A DNA stretch of 64,000 nucleotides from Actinoplanes sp. M2I2 (GCF_023544445.1 NZ_JALPVJ010000019.1:109718-173717), one strand, 5' to 3'. Shown: positions 42,037 through 51,909, counted from the stretch's first letter. Numbers and translations are program-made. Notes: generated from the letters alone by a model not told the origin.

Positions 42037-42104
42037 ACCGCACCGGTGGGCGGGCTCCAAGAACCGGCTTGGACCGGTCTGAGCAGCGGAAGCCGAGAAA
42101 GATC

Positions 42105-42183
42105 CGGCTTATCGCCTTCCGTAATCTAACCGGCCTATCACCGCGTTAGCGGCGGAACGCTTTTTTCGGCTTAAATCGGCCTA
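42105..42183 (-). promoter_or_regulatory. Four TA(A/G)GCCG direct repeats upstream of the riboswitch
   Basis: On the plus strand CGGC(T/C)TA occurs at 42105, 42131, 42167 and 42177, in an A/T-richer stretch where the promoter should lie. All four share orientation. They may be activator sites; the assignment is tentative. Confidence 0.4.
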
Positions 42184-42632
42184 ACCGCTCAACGCCGCCC
42201 GTGCGAGCGGTACCCCGGCCCTGCATCAGGCACCGCGCTGGCTCGCCGCCAGCAGCACACCAGCCGGCCCTGACCACGGCGGGCGCGAAGCAACGTCCAC
42301 CGCATGGAAGGCGGCGACCGACGTCATGCGACGCGGGGCCACGCCCGGACCGAGGCGGCAGGCAAGCGACAAGCACACGAAGGCCTGGCGTGTGGCGCTT
42401 CCGATCATGTAGGGGTCGGTCCGCCCAAACCCCCACCCACCGGGGCAGGGCCTGACCTTACGGCGTTCAGGCGGGCCGGCACGGCTATCCACAGACGGCC
42501 GGACGTCGCGTTATCCACAAGTCGCGAGAGGCAGAGCGAGCCGCCAAGCCGACGGCCTGGCCCGCGACGAGTTGCCCGGCAGCAGTTCGTGCGGCCTTCG
42601 AGGTTGTCGCGTTGCGCCGAGCGATCGCAGCC
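42184..42632. other. ~450-base stretch without a convincing gene
   Basis: ORFs here lack ribosome-binding sites and have scrambled composition. The only recognisable items are two DnaA-box-like 9-mers, CTATCCACA at 42485 and TTATCCACA at 42511, in the same orientation. Confidence 0.6.
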
Positions 42633-43823
42633 CTACGCCAGATGCTCGCGACGGCGGCGAAGCCCCGCCCCGACCAGCCACGGCGCCAGTCCCACGGCCA
42701 AGAACAGCGTGAGCAGCGGAACCTGCCACCACCGGGACAGCACCCGCGGCGGCGGCGCCGAAGCCACCCCCACCCACGGCCGGGCGGACTTGGACCAGGC
42801 CAGGAAGGCGTCCCCGATCGGAGCCGCGCCGAACGCGTACCGCTTCTCCCCCGGCGTATAGATCGGCACCCCGGCCACCTCCCCGAACCGCGCCAGCCCA
42901 TCCGCCAGCGTCTCGTCCCCGTTGGCCTTGGCGGCGCCGATCGTCACGGCGGTCGCCGACAGGCTCACGCCCAGCACCAGCGGCCCCGAGTCGACGTTCG
43001 CGGGACCGTCCACCCCGACCGGGTGCTCGCGGACCGTCGGACCAAGGCCCAGCGGCGCCGCGAGGAAGGAGTTCCGGAAGCGGCTGTACTGCTGTCGGGC
43101 GAATTCCGGGTCGATCTCCGGCAGGAAGCGGTTGATGATGCTCTGCGACGTGCCCTGCGCGCCCGACGTGGGTTCGCCGGTGTCGGCGTCGGCGGTGTGG
43201 GGCAGCAGCTGGGTGGCCGGGTCGAGTCTGGCCTCGGCGTTCGCCAGCCAGCGGATCGCTGTGATGTCGTACGCGGGGGTCAGCAGTTTGTCGTGCAGGC
43301 GCAGGGAGGCGATCGCCACCGTGGAGTCGACCGGCCACGCCTGGCCGGGATAGGACGGCAGGAACGGGGTGGGTGCGGCGTCGAAGGCGGCGGCGATCTC
43401 GGCCGAGTCGTTCTCGAAGGCGCGCAGCTGGGTGGCGTCGCGGGCCGCCTCCGGCTGGTGCAGGAGGATGCCGCCGCGCAGCCAGTTGACCCAGCCGCGG
43501 TAGAAGACGCCGTACCGCAGGGGCATGTCGCCGGTGAACGGCGCGCGGCCGGCGTCCGATTCGAGGCGGGTCAGCGCCCACCGCGCGTCGTCGAGGCGGC
43601 CCACGTCGACGGCGGCCAGGCCGTACAGGACGTACGAGAAGAAGTAGCCCTCGGGGAAGAGCTTCTGCGCGTCCTCGGCGGCCCCGGACTCGAGCGAGGA
43701 CCGGAGGTGGGCCAGCTGCCGCCGTACGCCGGGGTCGCCGTCGGCCGGGGCGACCAGGCGGACCGTCGCGAGGACCGCGACAGCGCTCACCGCCACCGCG
43801 AGGATCAGCCGGAGAGTGCGCAT
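42633..43823 (-). CDS. Membrane-anchored protein of unknown function with helical repeat-like ectodomain
   Basis: 396 aa. An N-terminal signal anchor (LRLILAVAVSAVAVLATVRL), a large ectodomain, and one C-terminal membrane helix (WWQVPLLTLFLAVGLAPWLVGAGL) with a basic end. The ectodomain has alternating helices with aromatic and acidic residues (FFSYVLYGLAAVDVGRLDDA, GVFYRGWVNWLRGGILL, TAIRWLANAEARLDP), resembling alpha/alpha-barrel or TPR-like folds. Similar proteins are found in actinomycetes; no function is known to me. Divergent from the AAA-LuxR gene. Confidence 0.78.
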   Translation of the reverse strand: MRTLRLILAVAVSAVAVLATVRLVAPADGDPGVRRQLAHLRSSLESGAAEDAQKLFPEGYFFSYVLYGLAAVDVGRLDDARWALTRLESDAGRAPFTGDMPLRYGVFYRGWVNWLRGGILLHQPEAARDATQLRAFENDSAEIAAAFDAAPTPFLPSYPGQAWPVDSTVAIASLRLHDKLLTPAYDITAIRWLANAEARLDPATQLLPHTADADTGEPTSGAQGTSQSIINRFLPEIDPEFARQQYSRFRNSFLAAPLGLGPTVREHPVGVDGPANVDSGPLVLGVSLSATAVTIGAAKANGDETLADGLARFGEVAGVPIYTPGEKRYAFGAAPIGDAFLAWSKSARPWVGVASAPPPRVLSRWWQVPLLTLFLAVGLAPWLVGAGLRRRREHLA

Positions 43824-43984
43824 CGGCTGAGCTTAAGGACGGCAACCAAACGGAGGCGGCATCCGGCTCGGGAAACGCCTCGCTCCGCGCCATGGGCACC
43901 CCCGGCGGCTCCGGTGAACATTTCCGGGCGGCCCGCATACCTCCGAGCGGCCCCGGCAGCTAGGTTCGGCTGGGGGGCGACCAA

Positions 43985-46654
43985 TTGAGTGACCAGGTCA
44001 TCGGGCGTGCGCAGGAGATCGGGCGGCTGCGCGCGCTGCTCGATCGCACGCCCGGTGAGGGCGGCTCGCTCGTGCTGCGCGGTGACGCCGGGGTGGGCAA
44101 ATCCACGCTGCTGGGCTGGGCCGGTGCGGAGGCCCGCCTCCGAGGGCTGCGCACGGTCACCGTCACCGGGGTGCAGGCCGAGTTCGACCTTCCCTACGCG
44201 GGGCTGGACCGCCTGGTCAGCACTATTCCGTCGACCGGTTCGGCCGACGGGGCCCGCGACGTGGTGCGCGCGGCGCTCGACGGCGACCTGACCCCCGTAC
44301 GGGTGGCCTTCGCGCTCCTGACCGTGCTGGCCGAGGCGGCCGAGAGCCGTCCGCTGGTGGTGCTGGCCGACGACGCGCAGTGGCTGGACGACGCCAGCTG
44401 GGACGCGCTGACGTTCGTGGCCCGGCGACTGACCGGTGATCCGGTGCTGGTGCTGGTCACCATGCGCACCGGCGCCGAGACCACCCGGCGTCTCGGCGGC
44501 GCCGGACTGCCCGAACTGGTCGTGGAGCCGCTCGCCGCCGCCGAGGCGGCCACCCTGCTCGACCGGCGGGCGCCGGCGCTGCGTCCCGGTCTGCGCGACC
44601 GGATCCTCGGCCAGGCCGCCGGCAACCCGCTCGGCCTGGTCGAGCTGGCCGCGCTGGGCGATCACCCGGGCCGCCTGCCCGACGACCTGCCCCTGCCGGC
44701 CCGGCTCGAGCGCTCGTTCGCCCTGTCGGTCGCCGCTCTGCCCGAGGCGACCCAGCTGCTGCTGCAGGTCGCCGCGTTCAACGAGCACTCCGATGTGGAC
44801 GAGACGGTGGCCGCCGCGGCCGGGCTGGCGGCGACCACTCTCGACGACCTCACCCCGGCCGTCTCCGCCGGGCTGATCCAGCTCGACGACGGCACGCTGC
44901 GGTTCCGGCACCCGCTCGTACGGTCGGCGCTGCGCCAGTCCGCTCCGGCCGGCCGCCGCCGCGACCTCCACGCCGCCCTGGCCTCGGCCATCCCGGATCT
45001 GCCGGGCAACGAGCGGCGGGTCTGGCATCTCGCCGCCGCCACGACCCGGCCCGACGAGGAGCTCGCGGCCAAGCTGGCCGAGGCGGCCGGCCGGGCCCGC
45101 CGGCGGGGCACGCCGGCCGCGGCGATCAGCGGCCTGGAGCGGGCCGCGCAGCTGACGCCCGACCCCGACCGGCAGGCCCACCGGATGATGTGGGCGATCA
45201 TGACGGCCTACGAGATGGGCGACCACGAGACCCTGCGGCGGCTGATGGCCACGCTGTCCGGGCGCGTGCTGTCGCGCTCGGTGCAGGCCCGGCTCAGCTG
45301 GTTCCGCGAGGCGATGCTGGGCAGCGGCTGGTCGGGCGCCGACCGTCTCGCCTCGTTCGTCGAGGCCGTGGAACGGGTCCGCACGGACGGCGACGCCGAG
45401 CTGGCACTGACCGAGCTGGCGAGCAACGCGATGCGCTTCTATTGGTCCAACGCCGACCGGAGCACCCGGATGGCCATGATCGACGCGGTCGAGCGCTTCG
45501 AGCTGGCGGCCGACGATCCGTACCGCATCGCCGTTCTGGCCCTGGCCGCCCCGCTCGAGCGGGGGCCGGAAGTGATAGCGGCGCTCGAACGGCGCTCCCG
45601 CCAGCTCGACGGCACCACCGAGGAGCTCGACCTGCTGGCCACCGCGGCCTCGGGTCTCGGCTCCTGGCGCCGTTCGCTGATCCTCAGCCGGGCCGCGTCC
45701 GACTCGTTGCGCGCCGAGGGCCGGCTCGGTCAGCTCGCCCGCACCCTGGTCACCGAGGCGACGGTGGCCGCCCAGCTGGGCGACGTGCGGCTGGCCGAGC
45801 AGGCGGCGATCGAGGCGGCGGCGCTGACCGAGGAGACCGGCCAGCCTCGCTGGGCCTTGACCGCCTCGATCGCCCGCGCCCACGCCGCCGCCCTGCGGGG
45901 AGACAGCGCCCTGGCGCAGAGCCTGGCCGACGCCGCCGAAGGGGCTCTCCTGCCGGCCGGTGTCCATCCCCTGCTGTCGCTGGTGCAGATCGTCCGCGGC
46001 GTCGACGCCCTCGCCCTGGGCCGACCCGGCGCCGCCTTCGAACACCTGGCTCGCGTCTTCGACCCGGACGACGTGCCCTACCACCCGGCGATCCGGCTGT
46101 GGGCGGTCAGCCACCTGGCCGACGCGGCTCTGGGCTGCGGCCGCGAGGACGACCTGCGGGCGATCGTCGACGGGTTGCCGGACGTCGATCTGCCGGCTTT
46201 GCGGGTGGGCCGGGCCTACGTGCGGGCGCTGCTCGAACCGGCCGACCTCGAGGGTGTGATCGACGCCGACTGGCCCTTCGAGAGGGCCAGGCTGCAACAC
46301 GCGTACGGTTCCTGGCTGCGCCGCCGGCGGCGGGTGGGCGAGTCGCGGGTGCACCTGCGGGCGGCAACGGCGGCCCTGTCGGCGCTCGGGGTCCGCCCGT
46401 GGGCCGAGCGGGCCCGGGCCGAGCTGCGCGCCGCCGGCGAGAGCAGCCCGACGCGCGAGGACGCCCGGGACAAGCTGACGCCGCAGGAGCTGCAGATCGC
46501 GATGCTGGCCGCCGACGGCCTCACCAACCGCGACATCGGCGAGCGGCTGTTCCTGTCGCCCCGCACGATCAGCTCGCACCTCTACCACATCTTCCCCAAG
46601 CTGGGCGTCTCGTCGCGGACCGAGCTGGTGCGCACCCTGATCGGCCACCACTGA
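43985..46654 (+). CDS. Large ATP-binding LuxR-family regulator (LAL/AAA-type)
   Basis: 889 aa. TTG 43985 with GGGGGGCG upstream; a TAGGTT at 43961 may be the -10. N-terminal AAA ATPase: IGRAQEIGRLRALLD, Walker A LRGDAGVGKSTLL (~32-40), Walker B PLVVLADDAQWLDDAS. A long helical, TPR-like middle. C-terminal LuxR HTH (~828-885): LTPQELQIAMLAADGLTNRD, IGERLFLSPRTISSHLYHIF. LALs activate catabolic or biosynthetic genes in response to ligands; the targets are unknown. Confidence 0.93.
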   Translation: MSDQVIGRAQEIGRLRALLDRTPGEGGSLVLRGDAGVGKSTLLGWAGAEARLRGLRTVTVTGVQAEFDLPYAGLDRLVSTIPSTGSADGARDVVRAALDGDLTPVRVAFALLTVLAEAAESRPLVVLADDAQWLDDASWDALTFVARRLTGDPVLVLVTMRTGAETTRRLGGAGLPELVVEPLAAAEAATLLDRRAPALRPGLRDRILGQAAGNPLGLVELAALGDHPGRLPDDLPLPARLERSFALSVAALPEATQLLLQVAAFNEHSDVDETVAAAAGLAATTLDDLTPAVSAGLIQLDDGTLRFRHPLVRSALRQSAPAGRRRDLHAALASAIPDLPGNERRVWHLAAATTRPDEELAAKLAEAAGRARRRGTPAAAISGLERAAQLTPDPDRQAHRMMWAIMTAYEMGDHETLRRLMATLSGRVLSRSVQARLSWFREAMLGSGWSGADRLASFVEAVERVRTDGDAELALTELASNAMRFYWSNADRSTRMAMIDAVERFELAADDPYRIAVLALAAPLERGPEVIAALERRSRQLDGTTEELDLLATAASGLGSWRRSLILSRAASDSLRAEGRLGQLARTLVTEATVAAQLGDVRLAEQAAIEAAALTEETGQPRWALTASIARAHAAALRGDSALAQSLADAAEGALLPAGVHPLLSLVQIVRGVDALALGRPGAAFEHLARVFDPDDVPYHPAIRLWAVSHLADAALGCGREDDLRAIVDGLPDVDLPALRVGRAYVRALLEPADLEGVIDADWPFERARLQHAYGSWLRRRRRVGESRVHLRAATAALSALGVRPWAERARAELRAAGESSPTREDARDKLTPQELQIAMLAADGLTNRDIGERLFLSPRTISSHLYHIFPKLGVSSRTELVRTLIGHH

Positions 46655-46676
46655 GACGCCTCGGAACCCCAGGCGC

Positions 46677-46679
<3 letters not shown>
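46652..46679. terminator. Hairpin whose arms contain the stop codons of both convergent genes
   Basis: TGAG-A-CGCCT pairs with AGGCG-CTCA. The left TGA is the stop of the AAA-LuxR gene (46652-46654) and the right TCA is the stop of the response-regulator gene on the minus strand (46677-46679). Confidence 0.65.
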
Positions 46680-47290
<611 letters not shown>

Positions 47291-47294
<4 letters not shown>

Positions 47295-48400
47295 GCGGGC
47301 ACCTCCACCTCGACGGTCGTGCCGGTCTCGGGATCGCTGCGCACGGTCACCGCGCCGCGCACCTGCTCCGCCCGCGACCGCATGCCGGCCAGACCGTATC
47401 CGTCGGCCTGCCCGGGGACGAAACCGCGCCCGTCGTCGCGGACGACCAGCCGGACCGACGAGGGCGTGTAGGCCAGCAGCACGGCCACCTCGTGGGCCTG
47501 GGCGTGCCGGCGCACGTTGGCCAGCGCCTCCTGGGCCGCCCGCAGCAGCACCACCTCGACCGCGGTGGGCAGGGGCCGCTCGTCGCCGGTGACCCGCAGG
47601 GCGGCCGGCACACCCGACTCCTCCTCGCAGCGGGCGACCTGACGGCGTACGGCAGAGGGCAGCGACCCCGACGTCAGCTCGGCCGGCGCCAGCGCCGCGA
47701 CCAGGCTGCGGGCCTCGGCCAGGTTTTCCCGGGCCGTGCGCACCGCGAGCGCCAGCCGCTCGTCGCGCAGGTCCGGGTCGGCCGCCTGCAGCAGCGTGAT
47801 GATGCTGGTGAAGCCCTGGGCCAGCGTGTCGTGGATCTCGCCGGCCAGCCGCGCCCGTTCGGCCATCGCGCCGGCGTCGCGGGAGAGCCGGGCGACCTCG
47901 GCGCGGCTCTCCTCGAGCTCGTCGATGAGCCGGCGCCGCTCCTGGCTCTGCCGCATGACCCGGACGATCCAGAAGCCGAGCCAGAGGCCGGCGGCGGTCG
48001 AGATCAGCGCGATGACGATGTCCAGACCGACGGCGGCCGGGCGCAGGATCGCGTCCGAGACCGGCAGCACGGCGTTCGCCGCCACCACCGCGACGGCCGC
48101 CGTCCGCAGCGCGGCCAGCTGGAAGATCAGCGGGGTGACGCCGAAGAGCAGCCAGTTCGCGTTCGGCACCGCGACCACCGCCACGGCGAACAGCGCGAGG
48201 TGGGCGGCCAGCAGGCCGAGGTGCTCCCGGTCCTGGCGGACGATCCGCCGGCCGGCCGCGAGATGCAGCACGACCAGCGCCGCGATCGCCCCGGCCGAGA
48301 TCAGCCGGGCCCGGAGGGTGGGGCCGTCCGACGCGAGGACCGCGGCCGCCACACCGGCCGCGATCACCACCAGGTAGGCGTCCCACCAGAGGGCGCGCAT
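47291..48400 (-). CDS. Sensor histidine kinase, HisKA_3 (NarX/DesK) type
   Basis: 369 aa from ATG 48400 (AGGGGTGG upstream; GTG 48415 is also possible). Five to six membrane helices without a large outside domain (1-150), then a coiled linker, ARLAGEIHDTLAQGFTSII with the phosphoacceptor His (~188), RAAQEALANVRRHAQAHEV (N box) and VRDDGRGFVPG with YGLAGMRSRAEQ (G boxes). Membrane-embedded sensing of cell-envelope or drug stress is typical of this type. Coupled to the response regulator and directly after the ABC-2 permease. Confidence 0.93.
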
Positions 48401-48417
48401 CGGTTCGGCGTCCACCC

Positions 48418-49209
48418 CTACCGGTCGGGCCGCGTCCATCGGAACGTCACCAGACACAGCACCAATCCGATCACACACCAGGCGCCGAGCACCAAGGCCA
48501 CGCGTCCGAGCTCCCACTGCCCGGCCGGCTCGTTGACGCGCATCCCGTCGGGCAGGAAGACCGCCCGGAAGCCCTGCGCCATCCACTTGACCGGGAAGAT
48601 CGAGGCCACCGTGATCAGCCAGGACGGCAGCTGGATGACTGGATAGATGAACACGCCGGAGATGAACTGCAGCGCCACCACCGGCACGTTGAGGATGGCG
48701 CCGGCCGTGCGGGCGTGCCGGACGACCCCGCTGACCGCCATGCCCAGCAGCGAACAGGCGGTCACCGACAACAGGAAGATCCACGCGAAGGTCAGCCAGT
48801 GCGAGGCGTCCGGCAGCGACATGCCGAAGACCAGGGCGCCGACCGCGATCAGCACCGCCGCCTGGGCCACGCTCAAGGCCAGGACCAGGAACCACTTCCC
48901 CAGGACGTACGAGGTGGCGCTGATCGGCGTGCCGTGCAGGCGTTTGAGGGTGCCGTCCTCGCGGTCGAGCGCCAGCCCCGCGCCCATCGTCACGAAGGCG
49001 GTGGTGAGGATCCCGTACGCGATCATGCTGGCCGAGAAGACGTGGCTGGCGCTGACGCCCGGCTGGTCGTACGTGTCCTGGAAGATCGTGCCGAAGAGCA
49101 GCAGCAGCATGCCGGGGAAGGCGAACGTGAAGACGACGGCCGTGCGGTCGCGGAGGAACTGGAGCAGCTCCACGTGGCCGCGGCTCACGCCCAGGGCGAG
49201 GGTGCTCAT
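48418..49209 (-). CDS. ABC-2 type transporter permease
   Basis: 263 aa, six membrane helices. LDREDGTLKRLHGTPISATS between helices 2 and 3 is the usual ABC-2 loop, and FISGVFIYPVIQLPSWL precedes the last helices. ATG 49209 overlaps the ATPase stop (ATGA). With the ATPase it forms a drug, lipid or peptide exporter, probably controlled by the adjacent two-component system. Confidence 0.92.
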   Translation of the reverse strand: MSTLALGVSRGHVELLQFLRDRTAVVFTFAFPGMLLLLFGTIFQDTYDQPGVSASHVFSASMIAYGILTTAFVTMGAGLALDREDGTLKRLHGTPISATSYVLGKWFLVLALSVAQAAVLIAVGALVFGMSLPDASHWLTFAWIFLLSVTACSLLGMAVSGVVRHARTAGAILNVPVVALQFISGVFIYPVIQLPSWLITVASIFPVKWMAQGFRAVFLPDGMRVNEPAGQWELGRVALVLGAWCVIGLVLCLVTFRWTRPDR

Positions 49210-50042
49210 CGGTGCGCTCCGATCAGGGTCAGGTAGGTGTCCTCGAGGGTGGGGCGGGTGATCGTCAGCGTGCTCAGGTCGGCCTCGGCCGCGACCAGCT
49301 CGCGGATCAGCGGGGCCGGGTCGGGCACCTGCTCGGTGCGCAGCACGCCGTCCGCCCGCCAGCTGACCTTGGCCCCGGCCGACGCCCGGCCGCCGAGCCC
49401 GGCCGGGGTGCCCCGCGCGACGATCTCCCCGCCGGCCAGCACGGCCAGCCGGTCGGCGAGCGCCTCCGCCTCCTCCAGGTAATGCGTGGTCAGCAGGATG
49501 GTGGTGCCCTCGACGGCCAGCGCCCGGATCAGGTCCCAGAACTGCCGGCGCGCCTCGGGGTCGAAACCCGTGGTCGGCTCGTCGAGGAACAGCAGCTCGG
49601 GACGCCCGACGATGCCCAGGGCGACGTCCAGCCGGCGGCGCTGACCGCCGGAGAGCGTACGGATCCGGCTGTCCTTCTTGGCGGTCAGGCCGACCAGGCC
49701 GATCACTTCGGCGGACGGCCGCGGGCGGGGATAGAAGCCGGCCACGTGCCCGACCAGCTCGCCGACGGTCAGGTCGGCGGCGTCGTCGGCGTCCTGCAGC
49801 ACGATGCCGATGCGGGCCCGCCAGCCCGGCCCGGCCGTGCCCGGGTCGGCCCCCAGCACCCGCACCTCGCCACCGTCGCGGCGGCGGTGTCCCTCCAGGA
49901 TCTCGGTCGTCGTGGTCTTGCCGGCGCCGTTCGGCCCGAGCAGCGCGAACACCTCACCGCGGGCCACGTCGAGATCGATGCCGCGGACCACGTCGTGGCC
50001 GCGGTAGGCCTTGCGCAGGCCCCGCACCTCAATGGCTGTCAT
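49206..50042 (-). CDS. ABC transporter ATP-binding protein (DrrA-like)
   Basis: 278 aa. Walker A LLGPNGAGKTTTTEIL, signature TLSGGQRRRLDVALGI, Walker B LLFLDEPTTGFDPEARR, H-loop LLTTHYLEEAE. The C-terminal ~75 residues are the small regulatory part usual for drug-export ATPases. Partner of the permease at 48418. A perfect 24-bp palindrome lies 58 bases upstream of the start. Confidence 0.94.
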   Translation of the reverse strand: MTAIEVRGLRKAYRGHDVVRGIDLDVARGEVFALLGPNGAGKTTTTEILEGHRRRDGGEVRVLGADPGTAGPGWRARIGIVLQDADDAADLTVGELVGHVAGFYPRPRPSAEVIGLVGLTAKKDSRIRTLSGGQRRRLDVALGIVGRPELLFLDEPTTGFDPEARRQFWDLIRALAVEGTTILLTTHYLEEAEALADRLAVLAGGEIVARGTPAGLGGRASAGAKVSWRADGVLRTEQVPDPAPLIRELVAAEADLSTLTITRPTLEDTYLTLIGAHR

Positions 50043-50099
50043 GCCCTCGATCGTGCTGGTCGCACCGGGGCCGGCGGGACGACCGGGCGGTGGTCAGCG

Positions 50100-50123
50100 G
50101 CTGTCCACCGATCGGTGGACAGC
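50100..50123. promoter_or_regulatory. Perfect 24-bp palindrome upstream of the ABC-2 operon
   Basis: GCTGTCCACCGA followed directly by its reverse complement TCGGTGGACAGC. With no loop it is more likely a dimeric repressor site than a terminator. It would control the 50042-46677 transcript; the regulator is not identified. Confidence 0.7.
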
Positions 50124-50132
50124 GCCGGCCCG

Positions 50133-50186
50133 CCGGATCAATCCCAGCGGCCGGATCACTCCCAGCGGCCGGATCACTCCCAGCGG
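50133..50186. repeat. 18-bp tandem repeat (3 copies) spanning the permease stop codon
   Basis: CCGGATCACTCCCAGCGG at 50169 contains the last codons and stop (Arg-Trp-Glu-stop) of the minus-strand permease ending at 50174. It is repeated at 50151 without change and at 50133 with one change. Confidence 0.95.
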
Positions 50187-50932
50187 AAGGTGCGCGCGGC
50201 CGCGGTCACGAAGACGACCGCCCAGGCGCCGAGGCTGAGCCAGATCGCGGTCGGCACACTCGCGCCGTACGACAGGGTGGCCCGCAACGCCTCGGCGTGA
50301 GCGGCCAGCGGCAGCACGAACCAGCCGAAGGTGCCCAGGTCGGGGGCGGCGAACATGATGCCGCCGGCCGCGAGCATCAGCACGTAGATCAAAGTGGCCG
50401 CGCCCGTGGTGGCCTCGGGCCGCAACCGGCTGGCCATCAGCAGAGCCAGCCCCGAGTACGCCGCGGTGGCCAGCACGGTGACGCCGAGCGCGGGCAGGAT
50501 CGCGCCGGCGTGCGGCCGCCAGCCCACGGCCAGCCCGACCGCGGCCAGCGTGATCAGCTGCACGACGATCAGGCCGAGCACGGCCGCCGTCTTGGCGAAG
50601 AGCAGCCCGGACCGGGTCAGCGGGGAGGCGCCGAGCCTCTTGAGCACGCCGTAACTGCGCTCGTAGCCGGTGGTGATGGCCTGCCCGGTGAACGCCGTGG
50701 ACATGACGGTCAGCGCCAGCACGCCGGGCACCACGAAGGCCAGCCGGTCGTCGCCGGGCACGTTGGTGGCCTCGGTCAGCCCGGCGCCCAGCAGGACCAG
50801 CAGCGGCACGCCCATGGCGAGCACGACGGCCTCGCCGCGGCGGGCGGTCAGGGTCAGCTCCATCCGGATCTGACTGGCGACGACCGTACGCCGGGGCGCG
50901 CGGCCGGGGGCGGGAGCGAAGACGCCGCTCAT
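50174..50932 (-). CDS. ABC-2 type transporter permease (second system)
   Basis: 252 aa, six helices. TTGYERSYGVLKRLGASPLT is the cytoplasmic loop, LIYVLMLAAGGIMFAAPDLG and PLAAHAEALRATLSYG the C-terminal half. ATG 50932 overlaps the TGA of the upstream ATPase gene (ATGA). It forms an exporter with that ATPase; substrate unknown. Its 3' end is copied twice downstream. Confidence 0.9.
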   Translation of the reverse strand: MSGVFAPAPGRAPRRTVVASQIRMELTLTARRGEAVVLAMGVPLLVLLGAGLTEATNVPGDDRLAFVVPGVLALTVMSTAFTGQAITTGYERSYGVLKRLGASPLTRSGLLFAKTAAVLGLIVVQLITLAAVGLAVGWRPHAGAILPALGVTVLATAAYSGLALLMASRLRPEATTGAATLIYVLMLAAGGIMFAAPDLGTFGWFVLPLAAHAEALRATLSYGASVPTAIWLSLGAWAVVFVTAAARTFRWE

Positions 50933-51840
50933 CGGTAGACCTTCTCCCCGCTGGTCAGAGCCAGATAGACGTCCTCCAGCGTGCGCCGGCGGGTGTTGAC
51001 GGCGGTGACCTGCGCGCCCGCGCCGGCGAACCAGCCCAGCACCGCCGCGATGGCCGCCGCGTCCAGGTTGCCGGTGATCGCGTACTCCCCCGGGGTCGGC
51101 TCGGTGACCTGGAGCTCGGCCAGCCGGCCGTCGGGCACCAGATGCGGGTCGGCCCGCACCTCGAGCAGGTCGATGCCGGCGGCCGCGGTGAGCTCGGCGG
51201 GCGTGCCGGTCGCGGCCACGACGCCCGAGCTCATGATGACCACGTCGTCGGCGAGACGCTCGGCCTCGTCGAGCAGGTGGGTGGTCAGCAGCACGGTCAC
51301 CCCGTCGGCCCGCAGCTCCTCGATCAGCCGCCAGGTCGTGTGGCGGGCCTCGGTGTCCATGCCGGCCGTCGGCTCGTCCAGGAAGACCAACTCGGGGCGG
51401 CCGACCAGCGCCACGGCCAGCGACAGCCGCTGCTGCTCGCCACCGGAGAGCCGGCGCCACCTCGTACGCTCGAATTTCCGCAGGCCGAGACGGTCGAGCA
51501 GCATGTCGACGTCGAGCGGGGTGGCGGCGAAGCTGGCGAACAACCGCAGGATCTCGCCGGCCGTCGCCCACGGATAGACACCGCCCGACTGCAGCATGAT
51601 GCCGAGGCGGGGCATCAACGCGTCGTGATCGCCCATCGGGTCGAGGCCGAGGACGGCGACCGTGCCGCCGTCGGCCCGGCGGAATCCCTCGCACACCTGC
51701 AACAGGCTGGTCTTGCCGGCGCCGTTGTGGCCGAGCAGGGAAAGCACCCGCCCACGGGGGACGGTCAGTGACACACCGCCGACGGCTGTCGTGTCGCCGT
51801 AGCGCACGACCAGATCCCGTACCTCGACCGCGTCTGTCAC
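50929..51840 (-). CDS. ABC transporter ATP-binding protein (second system)
   Basis: 303 aa from GTG 51840; GTG 51846 is equally possible. Walker A LLGHNGAGKTSLLQV, signature LSGGEQQRLSLAVALV, Walker B LVFLDEPTAGMDTEAR, H-loop LLTTHLLDEAE. C-terminal regulatory part about 90 residues. Coupled to the permease at 50174. The divergent RNase HI gene starts 70 bases away. Confidence 0.93.
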   Translation of the reverse strand: MTDAVEVRDLVVRYGDTTAVGGVSLTVPRGRVLSLLGHNGAGKTSLLQVCEGFRRADGGTVAVLGLDPMGDHDALMPRLGIMLQSGGVYPWATAGEILRLFASFAATPLDVDMLLDRLGLRKFERTRWRRLSGGEQQRLSLAVALVGRPELVFLDEPTAGMDTEARHTTWRLIEELRADGVTVLLTTHLLDEAERLADDVVIMSSGVVAATGTPAELTAAAGIDLLEVRADPHLVPDGRLAELQVTEPTPGEYAITGNLDAAAIAAVLGWFAGAGAQVTAVNTRRRTLEDVYLALTSGEKVYR

Positions 51841-51897
51841 GGTCACCCACTTTACGTGCCGTGCTTTCCCGCACGGTGGTGGGCGGGGCGGCCCCGT

Positions 51898-51903
51898 TAG
51901 GGT
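51898..51903 (+). promoter_or_regulatory. Putative -10 (TAGGGT) of a leaderless rnhA transcript
   Basis: TAGGGT ends 6 bases before the ATG at 51910; no ribosome-binding site fits between. Confidence 0.5.
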
Positions 51904-51909
51904 GCTCAC

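Noticed and set aside
42146..42492. Small minus-strand ORFs in the gap before the Calx-beta gene
   Set aside because: No ribosome-binding sites, Arg/Cys/Gly-rich products; they cross the likely promoter region.
43805..46651. 948-aa ORF opposite the AAA-LuxR gene
   Set aside because: Low-complexity Gln/Gly/Arg/His composition; the plus strand carries Walker and HTH motifs.
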